From: an uncultured Nitrosomonas sp.
GTDB lineage: Bacteria; Pseudomonadota; Gammaproteobacteria; Burkholderiales; Nitrosomonadaceae
DNA length: 64,000 nucleotides
Assembly: GCF_902826915.1 (NCBI RefSeq)
Contig: NZ_CADEGP010000003.1
Location: 1 to 64,000, forward strand
Reading direction: 5' to 3'
Part shown: in pieces, positions 21,455 through 27,896 of the stretch
Numbering within the stretch: the first letter of the stretch is position 1
Layout: the number at the start of each line of letters is the position of its first letter
Program-made: the position numbers and the translations under genes
The notes under the pieces: model-generated
What the model was told of the DNA's origin: nothing
What the model saw: only the letters and a program-made list of their open reading frames with translations
The model's database searches: none

Positions 21455-21735
21455 TCATTTTCTAGCGATTGCAATCCAGTTTAATGAACCGGGCAAGAAA
21501 TTCACAAAACCACAAGACCTCAGGTCTTCTTCAGCCCGATGTGATCGATGATTTTCCAAAGGGTTGGCAAGCACAAGATCGTAAGCATCATCCGCCAAAG
21601 TTGGAAGCAAGGTTAAGGCATTGCCGATCATCAAATTGTCATAGGCATATTCGTGCACAACAAAAAACCATACTGACCCATACTAACGCCCACATCAAGA
21701 ATGGACTGAGGATTTTGTTGCTCAGCAGACAATAA
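21455..21735 (-). pseudogene. SAM-dependent methyltransferase remnant, frameshifted
   Basis: On the minus strand, a frame near 21735-21680 encodes NPQSILDVGVSMGQYGFLL, a clear SAM motif I. It then breaks, and the homology resumes in another frame as MIGNALTLLPTLADDAYDLVLA. A tail, GFVNFLPGSLNWIAIARK, resembles a methyltransferase C-terminus but follows too soon. At least one frameshift and an internal deletion therefore separate it from a working gene. An intact methyltransferase gene lies directly upstream on the same strand, but the two motif I regions differ, so this is not a simple duplicate. The flanks 21320-21454 show no gene. Confidence 0.6.
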
Positions 21736-21850
21736 TGGCGCTGAATTGACTGCTGTTGCTAAATGGCATATCGGCTTCTTATTTGAAAAGCCGCTAGATT
21801 AACAAATTCTTTCTGCCAGGATCATTTGTTTGAAAAACGCGCCACGGATC

Positions 21851-22501
21851 TTAGGCGGCTGGTCTAACGGCACGGTATAGCGCAATCGTGCCCGCAACGG
21901 TGCGATGATGCGTAATTGCTGCAACCGGATGAAATCCGGCATTTGCCATAAAAACTGGCAATAGCCCCCGAACGTTATCGTGTATCTCTTCGAACCAGCG
22001 CATTAGCCAGGAAATCAACCCCATGCCGAAATCATGCGGCTCGCCAAAATCCACCACATGCAGCATGCCGCCGGGTTTTAGTACGCGCAATGCCTCCCGC
22101 AGCATAAGTTGCTTGTCTTGCCGCGTCAAATGGTGCAGCAACAGGCTGGCGCACACATGGTCAAAGCTTTGGTCCGGGTAAGGCAAACTGGTGGCTGCGC
22201 CCTGCTGCCACAGAATGTTTTGCCCGGCCCTTTTGGCTTTTCGTTGTGCAATCTGCAAGATTCCAACATCAATATCCAATCCATGAATAGCAACGCTCGG
22301 GTGAGCCTGTTTAATCAATAATGTGAGCGTTCCCGTACCGCAACCGACATCCAGCACGGTTTGTTCAGACTGGATATGGGCCTGTGCAATCAAGTTTGCA
22401 TGAATTCCCGATTCCGGGAAAAACCATCGCATCATGGGATCGTACCAGCGCGTCAGCCAGTGATAATGCAAGGCCGGGATGTAACCAGAGTGCTTTTTCA
22501 T
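21851..22501 (-). CDS. class I SAM-dependent methyltransferase (UbiE-like)
   Basis: The 216-residue protein carries the full methyltransferase 11 core. Motif I is LDVGCGTGTLTLL (about 51-63), the acidic end of strand 2 is HGLDIDVG, the post-motif region reads LPYPDQSFDHV, and REALRVLKPGGMLHVVDFG closes the core. The N-terminal YDPMMRWFFPE segment is seen in small-molecule or lipid/quinone methyltransferases. The substrate cannot be deduced. It stands alone between the methyltransferase remnant and the restriction locus, and is not the main UbiE by sequence. Confidence 0.85.
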   Translation of the reverse strand: MKKHSGYIPALHYHWLTRWYDPMMRWFFPESGIHANLIAQAHIQSEQTVLDVGCGTGTLTLLIKQAHPSVAIHGLDIDVGILQIAQRKAKRAGQNILWQQGAATSLPYPDQSFDHVCASLLLHHLTRQDKQLMLREALRVLKPGGMLHVVDFGEPHDFGMGLISWLMRWFEEIHDNVRGLLPVFMANAGFHPVAAITHHRTVAGTIALYRAVRPAA

Positions 22502-22731
22502 GATGATAAATTTTTCATCTTTACTTTTTTATCCTAAAAATTGCATAAAGGGAATCAGCTTCCATCCCGAGCATGCACTGTCCACGCTACCAACATCTGA
22601 TCGGAAATCCATAGTGATAGCCAATTTAAAACTGATATGCTTTAATCCTCAGCCTACTATTTCAGATTCCTAGTCTTGCTAGCTTAGCAATAAATATCAT
22701 TGAACAAAAATAAAACAACCATCCGACAAGC

Positions 22732-24531
22732 ATGAGCGACAAAAAAAGCCTTTCAGAACGCGATATCTGCACCCAATACATCACGCCCGCCATTATCAGG
22801 GCCGGCTGGGATTTGCACAGCCAGATCCGGGAGGAAGTCAGTTTCACCAAAGGACGTATCATCGTGCGCGGCAAGTTGCATGCGCGGGGAGAGCAGAAAC
22901 GCGCCGACTATATTCTGTACTATAAACCCAGTATTCCACTGGCTGTGATTGAGGCCAAGGAAAACAGTTGCAGCGTAGGGGCCGGTATGCAGCAAGCGTT
23001 AAATTATGCTGACACGCTGGGCGTACCTCTTGTATTCAGCTCCAATGGCGATGGTTTCCTGCTGCATGATCGCACCGGACTAGCCACTCAGATCGAGCAA
23101 GTGCTGACGCTGGATGAGTTTCCATCCCCGGCACAACTGTGGCAGCGCTATTGCCAGTGGAAAGGACTGGGAACAGCCGAGGCGCGCCATACGGTCGAAA
23201 TGTCTTATTTTGATGATGGCACCGTCCGTGCCCCACGTTATTACCAGGCCAATGCCATCAACCACGCCGTGGAAGCAGTGGCAAAAGGCCAGCAACGCAT
23301 TTTATTGGTCATGGCCACCGGCACGGGCAAAACGTACACGGCATTTCAGATCATCTGGCGGCTGTGGAAATCCGGCACGAAAAAACGCATCCTGTTTCTC
23401 GCCGACCGCAATATTCTGGTCGATCAAACCAAGAATAACGATTTCAAACCATTTGGCGCAGCGATGACCAAGATCAGCAGACGCCAGATCGACAAAAGCT
23501 ATGAAATTTACCTGTCGCTTTATCAAGCTGTGACCGGCAGCGAAGAAGAACAAAACATCTACAAGCAATTCTCGCCGGATTTCTTCGACCTGATTGTGAT
23601 TGACGAGTGCCATCGCGGCAGCGCCGCGGAAGATCCCGCCTGGCGCGAGATTCTGGATTACTTTTCCTCCGCGGCGCATATCGGTTTAACCGCTACGCCG
23701 AAAGAAACCCGCGAGGTTTCCAGCATTCATTACTTTGGCGATCCGGTCTATAGCTACACGCTGAAACAAGGCATTGAGGATGGTTTTCTGGCGCCCTACA
23801 AAGTCGTGCGCATTGATATCGACAAAGACCTGCAAGGCTGGCGCCCCAGCAAAGGCCAAACCGACAAGCATGGCGAGACGATTGGAGACCGCATCTACAA
23901 CCTGAACGACATGGATCGCACACTGGTGCTGGAACAGCGCACCGAACTGGTAGCGTGGAAAATCACCGAATTTCTGACGGCAATCGATCCTTACGCCAAG
24001 ACCATTGTATTCTGTGACGACATCGACCACGCCGAGCGCATGCGCCAGGCTCTGGTGAATCTCAATCCCGAGCAGGTCAGGAAAAACCGCAAATACGTCA
24101 TGCGCATTACCGGCGATGATATCGAAGGCAAGGCCGAATTGGACAATTTTATCAACCCGGAAGAGCGTTATCCGGTGATCGCCACCACTTCCAAGCTGAT
24201 GACCACCGGCGTCGACGCGCAAACCTGCAAACTGGTGGTGCTGGATCAGCACATCAAATCGATGACCGAATTCAAGCAAATCATCGGGCGCGGCACCCGC
24301 ATTAACGAAGATTATGGCAAGTTCTGGTTCACCATCATGGACTTCAAGAAAGCAACCGAGCTATTTGCCGACAAGGATTTTGACGGTGAACCGGTGATGA
24401 TTTATCAACCGGGAATCAATGAATCCCCCGTGCCACCCGATCAGGAATACGGCATGCCATTTGATGAATCAGGCACACCCCTTCCCCCCTTAGAAAAAGG
24501 GGGGAAGGGGGGATTCAAAATGGAAGATTAA
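22732..24531 (+). CDS. hsdR: type I restriction enzyme HsdR, C-terminally truncated
   Basis: HsdR is the translocase/nuclease subunit of a type I restriction system. The N-terminal nuclease domain shows D59 and E74-A75-K76 of the PD-ExK site. Walker [12 protein letters not shown], is near residue 194, the DECH box near 291, GLTATP near 320, and the helicase motif QIIGRGTRI is present. Related EcoEI-type HsdR proteins run to about 800 residues with a helical C-terminal domain that binds the methylase. Here the protein stops at 599, a few codons after reading through a palindromic repeat ([11 protein letters not shown]). The C-terminal domain is therefore missing, and assembly with a methylase core is doubtful. 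No hsdM follows. The region is more G+C-rich than the dcw genes. Confidence 0.88.
   Translation: MSDKKSLSERDICTQYITPAIIRAGWDLHSQIREEVSFTKGRIIVRGKLHARGEQKRADYILYYKPSIPLAVIEAKENSCSVGAGMQQALNYADTLGVPLVFSSNGDGFLLHDRTGLATQIEQVLTLDEFPSPAQLWQRYCQWKGLGTAEARHTVEMSYFDDGTVRAPRYYQANAINHAVEAVAKGQQRILLVMATGTGKTYTAFQIIWRLWKSGTKKRILFLADRNILVDQTKNNDFKPFGAAMTKISRRQIDKSYEIYLSLYQAVTGSEEEQNIYKQFSPDFFDLIVIDECHRGSAAEDPAWREILDYFSSAAHIGLTATPKETREVSSIHYFGDPVYSYTLKQGIEDGFLAPYKVVRIDIDKDLQGWRPSKGQTDKHGETIGDRIYNLNDMDRTLVLEQRTELVAWKITEFLTAIDPYAKTIVFCDDIDHAERMRQALVNLNPEQVRKNRKYVMRITGDDIEGKAELDNFINPEERYPVIATTSKLMTTGVDAQTCKLVVLDQHIKSMTEFKQIIGRGTRINEDYGKFWFTIMDFKKATELFADKDFDGEPVMIYQPGINESPVPPDQEYGMPFDESGTPLPPLEKGGKGGFKMED
24478..24515 (+). 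repeat. C/G-rich palindromic repeat, copy 1
   Basis: The arms CCCCTTCCCCCC and GGGGGGAAGGGG pair perfectly over 12 bp around TTAGAAAAA, followed by GGATT. It is read in frame as [11 protein letters not shown] at the very end of the truncated HsdR. This is the first of five related copies within 1.9 kb. Confidence 0.85.
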
Positions 24532-24536
24532 GGATT

Positions 24537-24932
24537 ATGCAACCCTACAAATCAACCCTAAAACCTTTCGCGCGCAACCTCCGCAACAACATGACCGACG
24601 CCGAACAATTGCTCTGGTCAAAATTACGCCGCAAGCAAATTCTGGGCGTGCAATTCTATCGCCAGAAGCCCCTGGCCAACTACATCGTCGATTTCTATTG
24701 CGCAGCAGCTAATCTCGTTATCGAACTGGACGGCTCGCAGCATTTTGAACCGGACCACCAAGCCAGCGATGCGGAGCGAGATCGTGCGCTGGAATCCATC
24801 GGTTTGATAGTATTGCGCTTTGATAACCGGCAAGTTATGCAGGAATTGGATGCGGTGATGCAGGTGATTTTTGAGGCGATGGAGAAGAAAATCCCCCCTA
24901 GCCCCCCTTTCTCAAAGGGGGGTGGAGTATGA
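24537..24932 (+). CDS. DUF559-family endonuclease-like protein
   Basis: This 131-residue protein belongs to the DUF559 group with a Vsr/PD-ExK-like fold. Diagnostic segments are ARNLRNNMTDAEQLLWSKLR, GVQFYRQKPLANYIVDFYC and LVIELDGSQH, followed by [14 protein letters not shown]. The Asp/Glu in VDFYC and ELDGSQH would form the nuclease-like site. Such genes are often found between hsd genes of type I loci, but their role is unknown. The last 13 or so residues (PPSPPFSKGGG) come from a palindromic repeat. Its stop codon overlaps an ATG (24929) that looks like the native hsdS start. Confidence 0.85.
   Translation: MQPYKSTLKPFARNLRNNMTDAEQLLWSKLRRKQILGVQFYRQKPLANYIVDFYCAAANLVIELDGSQHFEPDHQASDAERDRALESIGLIVLRFDNRQVMQELDAVMQVIFEAMEKKIPPSPPFSKGGGV
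24891..24922 (-). repeat. C/G-rich palindromic repeat, copy 2
   Basis: This inverted-orientation copy reads ATCCCCCCTAGCCCCCC, then TTTCTCAAA, then GGGGGG. It is translated as the C-terminus of the DUF559 protein. With copy 3 it forms a head-to-head pair around 24923-25006. Confidence 0.8.
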
Positions 24933-24950
24933 GCGCTGAAACTCCGGGAA

Positions 24951-26819
24951 TTGCTTCTGACAAAAATCGGGACACTAAAACACCCCCCACGCGCCCCTCA
25001 ACCACCATCCCCCCCCTTAGAAAAAGGGGGGCTAGGGGGGATTAGGGGGATTCACCACCTCGACATCTGGGCCAGCGCCGAAACAGAAAAGAAATCTGGC
25101 CGTGGCCGCAGCGGCGGAAATGGCATCAGCGTGTACGGCATCCGGAAATTGCGCGAGCTGATTCTGGAACTAGCCGTTCGCGGCCAATTGGTGCCGCAAG
25201 ATCCAAATGATGAACCGGCTGGTGAATTGCTCAAGCGCATACACGCGGAAAAGACTAGGTTGATCGCTGAGGGGAAAATCAAAAAAGATAAGCCATTGCC
25301 GCCGATAAGCAATGAGGAAAAGCTGTTTGAATTGCCGCAGGGGTGGGAGTGGGTGCAGTTTGGTGATCTTGTTTTAAGCATCCTGAGTGGTGGAACGCCA
25401 AGTAAAAATAAACTTGAATTCTGGAATGGTGATATTCCCTGGGCGAGTGTAAAGGATTTGAATGTCGAGAAGTTTCTTAAAAAAACGCAAGATCACATAA
25501 CACCAGAAGGCCTTGAGTCTGGTAGTAAACTTGCAAATAAAGGGGATTTGTTAATTTGTACCCGAATGGGTTTGGGCAAGATAGCAATTGCCGCAATTGA
25601 TGTAGCAATAAATCAAGACCTGAAAGCACTAAAAATTACTTCGTTTCTTAATGTTGACTATTTCATCAATTTTTACAATACGCTAAATATTATTGGTAGT
25701 GGAATGACAGTTTCCGGTATCAGGCAAGATGAATTGTTGGGTTATTTTGTACCAATGCCACCTCTCTCCGAACAACACCGCATCGTCGCCAAAGTCGATG
25801 AGCTGATGGCGTTATGTGATCAACTGGGAACGCAGCACAACAACGCTGCCGAAGCCCACAAGAAACTGGTGAATCACCTGCTCGGCACATTGACCCAATC
25901 GCACAGCGCAGATGACTTCAGCGCCAACTGGCAACGCATTGCTGTGCATTTCGAGTCGCTGTTCATCACCGAAACCAGCATCGACGCGCTCAAACAAACC
26001 CTGCTGCAACTGGCGGTAATGGGCAAACTCGTTCCGCAAGATCCGAACGATGAACCCGCCAGCGAATTGCTCAAGCGCATCCAAGCGGAAAAAGCCAGGT
26101 TGATCGCTGAGAGGAAGATCAAGAAAGGCAAATCCCCCCTACCCCCCCTTTTACCAAGGGGGGAAACAGGCTCAGTTGCAGCAACATCAATCAATCCCAC
26201 TACGACTACACTTTCTAACCCCCCTCTTTCTAATTCCACCCTTAACCCTATCCCTAATCCTAATCCTAATCCTAATCCTAATCCTAATCCTAATCCCCCC
26301 TTTGAAAAAGGGGGGCCGGGGGGGATTCAACGAGGAATTTCCGAGGAAGAAAAGCCGTTTGAATTGCCGATTGGATGGGAGATAATCAGACTTGGTGAAT
26401 TGGTTAAAAAAAGTGGAGCAGGTTGGAGTCCAAACTGTGAAGATCACCCTCGTTACGAGAATGACTGGGGAGTATTAAAAGTTAGTGCAGTGTCTTGGGG
26501 AAAGTTTCTGCCGGATGAGAATAAGGCACTTCCAAAATTACTAGATGCTCGATTGGATTGCGTAGTTGAAACTGGCGATTTTCTTGTGTCTCGCGCCAAT
26601 ACCGCTGAGCTAGTGGCAAGAAGTGTTGTAGTAGAAGATTGTCCTCCGAATTTAATGCTATCAGATAAGATTGTTAGGCTACGGCTTTCATTGTTTTGTG
26701 ATAGTCGATTTATCAATATCGCAAATTCAGCATCATTTGCTCGCAACTACTATTCACGATTTGCAGGTGGAACAAGTAGCTCAATGAAAAATGTTACAAG
26801 AGAGCAGATTTTAATTTGA
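24951..26819 (+). CDS. hsdS: type I restriction specificity subunit HsdS, frame-broken at both ends
   Basis: HsdS recognises the DNA target for a type I system. The open frame (622 codons, apparent TTG start) contains the usual pattern. A first target domain (about residues 125-280) is followed by the conserved MPPLSEQHRIVAKVDELMAL coiled-coil region. The repeated LVPQDPNDEPA-ELLKRI element occurs at about residues 80 and 365, and a second target domain spans about 480-620. The likely native start is the ATG at 24929, overlapping the previous stop; that frame is lost in a C8 run at 25009-25016 inside a palindromic repeat, and one C fewer would join it to this frame. At the other end a TGA at 26817 cuts off the second conserved helix, which continues in another frame to 26977. 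A 60-odd-residue insert of repeats lies between the domains. It is probably non-functional as it stands. Confidence 0.75.
   Translation: MLLTKIGTLKHPPRAPQPPSPPLEKGGLGGIRGIHHLDIWASAETEKKSGRGRSGGNGISVYGIRKLRELILELAVRGQLVPQDPNDEPAGELLKRIHAEKTRLIAEGKIKKDKPLPPISNEEKLFELPQGWEWVQFGDLVLSILSGGTPSKNKLEFWNGDIPWASVKDLNVEKFLKKTQDHITPEGLESGSKLANKGDLLICTRMGLGKIAIAAIDVAINQDLKALKITSFLNVDYFINFYNTLNIIGSGMTVSGIRQDELLGYFVPMPPLSEQHRIVAKVDELMALCDQLGTQHNNAAEAHKKLVNHLLGTLTQSHSADDFSANWQRIAVHFESLFITETSIDALKQTLLQLAVMGKLVPQDPNDEPASELLKRIQAEKARLIAERKIKKGKSPLPPLLPRGETGSVAATSINPTTTTLSNPPLSNSTLNPIPNPNPNPNPNPNPNPPFEKGGPGGIQRGISEEEKPFELPIGWEIIRLGELVKKSGAGWSPNCEDHPRYENDWGVLKVSAVSWGKFLPDENKALPKLLDARLDCVVETGDFLVSRANTAELVARSVVVEDCPPNLMLSDKIVRLRLSLFCDSRFINIANSASFARNYYSRFAGGTSSSMKNVTREQILI
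25007..25043 (+). repeat. C/G-rich palindromic repeat, copy 3, with C8 tract
   Basis: This copy reads ATCCCCCCCC, TTAGAAAAA, GGGGGG, CTA, GGGGGGATT. Its first C-run is 8 bases (25009-25016), whereas other copies have 6 or 7. It lies at the 5' end of hsdS, where the reading frame from the 24929 ATG and the main hsdS frame disagree by one base. Confidence 0.85.
26132..26163 (-). repeat. C/G-rich palindromic repeat, copy 4
   Basis: This inverted-orientation copy (ATCCCCCCTACCCCCCC, TTTTACCAA, GGGGGG) lies in hsdS between the central conserved region and the second target domain. It is read as PLPPLLPRGE and pairs head-to-head with copy 5 around the hexamer array. Confidence 0.8.
26253..26294 (+). 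repeat. tandem hexanucleotide array (CCTAAT)x7
   Basis: Seven perfect CCTAAT units in a row are translated as an Asn-Pro dipeptide repeat inside HsdS, between the central helices and the second target domain. Because the unit is six bases, copy-number change would lengthen or shorten the linker by two residues without a frameshift. It is flanked by palindromic copies 4 and 5. Confidence 0.95.
26293..26326 (+). repeat. C/G-rich palindromic repeat, copy 5
   Basis: This copy reads CCCCCC, TTTGAAAAA, GGGGGG, CCG, GGGGGGATT and is translated as PPFEKGGPGGI. It is the same unit as copies 1 and 3 and lies immediately after the hexamer array. Confidence 0.85.
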
Positions 26820-26977
26820 TAATTGCTTTGCCCCCTCTCCCCGAACAACACCGCATCGTCGCCAAAGTCGACGAACTCATGACCCTGTGCGATCAACTCA
26901 AATCCACCATCACACAAGCCCGTGGGTTGAAGCAAAAACTGGCCGATGTGATTGTCGAACAGGCAGTTTCATCCTGA
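26819..26977 (+). pseudogene. out-of-frame 3' end of hsdS
   Basis: Frame 26819-26977 reads IIALPPLPEQHRIVAKVDEL, then MTLCDQLKSTITQARG and KLADVIVEQAVSS before TGA. This is the second conserved helical region expected at the end of HsdS and closely repeats the central region (PLSEQHRIVAKVDELMALCDQ). A single added base around 26811-26817 would fuse it to the hsdS frame. The intact downstream sequence implies a recent frameshift or a sequencing error. Confidence 0.85.
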
Positions 26978-26985
26978 GCCAATGT

Positions 26986-27840
26986 ATGCGCAGCACTCAA
27001 CTTGCCCTGTTCACACTCGCCAGCGGTCGATCCGGCACGAGTTATCTGGCTGATTTCTTCACCAAGAACATCACGCACTGCTACAGCACCCACGAGCCTT
27101 ATTTCACGTTCGGCAATCCGACGCTGTTTGGCCAGCCCATCGCGTGGAATACGCAGCATAACGACGGCGCCCTATTGCCGGTGCTGGAGCGCAAATGCCG
27201 TTTTATCGCCAGCCGCAAAGAACCGTTTTATTTTGAATCCAATCATGCTTTCCTGAAAACGTTTAACCGCCATGCCGGAACGCTGCTGAACAATCCGGGT
27301 TTTATCCATCTGGTGCGCGATCCATTGCGGGTGGCGAAAAGCGAATATGTGCGCGAGCGGATGATACGCCAGCTGCGTGTTCCGTTTGCCGATTATACGG
27401 ACGATACCGGCGAACGCTTGTTCCGCTGGGCATTGACCGGGCAAGAAGAGGTGTTCCGGCACTATCCGCCATCGCTCACCCGCTTGCAGTTTTATGCATT
27501 ACAGTGGCTGGAGATCGAGCATCGGGCGATGCAATTGATTCAAGACCATCACTGGCAAGACCGGGTGTTTTTTATCGATGTCGATGTGGATTTGAAGCGG
27601 GAAGCGGTGTTAAAAGATATGATCCGATTTTTTGATTTGCCGCATCAACCGACCTTTAAAATGAACCTGCGCCGCAACCAAACCCCGTTTATCGGCCCGA
27701 CCCTCGTCACGCAGCAGGATAAACAGGAATTCCAGGCAATTGCGCGCAATTTGCCCGAGCGTTATAAAACGCTGCTGCAGAATCAGCCCTATCGTGATTG
27801 CAGCTGGTTCACCGAAGTGAATCGGCTCATGACCAGTTAA
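26986..27840 (+). CDS. sulfotransferase-like P-loop protein
   Basis: The protein (284 residues from MRSTQLALFTLASGRSGTS) begins with a strand and loop, LASGRSGTSYLADFF, like the 5'-phosphosulfate-binding loop of PAPS-dependent sulfotransferases. LVRDPLRVAKSEYVRERM resembles the 3'-phosphate-binding segment. The catalytic base is not certain. I place the start at 26986, because the open frame upstream lies within the hsdS 3' end. It starts 9 bases after that remnant and may share its transcript. The acceptor substrate (sugar, lipid or protein) cannot be told. Confidence 0.72.
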   Translation: MRSTQLALFTLASGRSGTSYLADFFTKNITHCYSTHEPYFTFGNPTLFGQPIAWNTQHNDGALLPVLERKCRFIASRKEPFYFESNHAFLKTFNRHAGTLLNNPGFIHLVRDPLRVAKSEYVRERMIRQLRVPFADYTDDTGERLFRWALTGQEEVFRHYPPSLTRLQFYALQWLEIEHRAMQLIQDHHWQDRVFFIDVDVDLKREAVLKDMIRFFDLPHQPTFKMNLRRNQTPFIGPTLVTQQDKQEFQAIARNLPERYKTLLQNQPYRDCSWFTEVNRLMTS

Positions 27841-27842
27841 TA

Positions 27843-27876
27843 CAGTCCGGTAGCACCTATTCTCACTACCGGACTG
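27843..27876. terminator. strong hairpin between convergent genes
   Basis: An 11-bp perfect inverted repeat (arms 27843-27853 and 27866-27876, CAGTCCGGTAG against CTACCGGACTG, loop 12 bases) starts 2 bases after the sulfotransferase-like stop codon and lies between convergent genes. The adjacent run of seven A lies on the 3' side of the plus strand, so no U-tract follows in either direction. Terminator function is likely but not of textbook form. Confidence 0.55.
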
Positions 27877-27896
27877 AAAAAAACCGGCTTCCTAGA

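Noticed and set aside
25007-26326. CRISPR-like array from repeated elements in the restriction locus
   Set aside because: Copies are few, of both orientations, irregularly spaced and inside coding frames; there are no uniform spacers.
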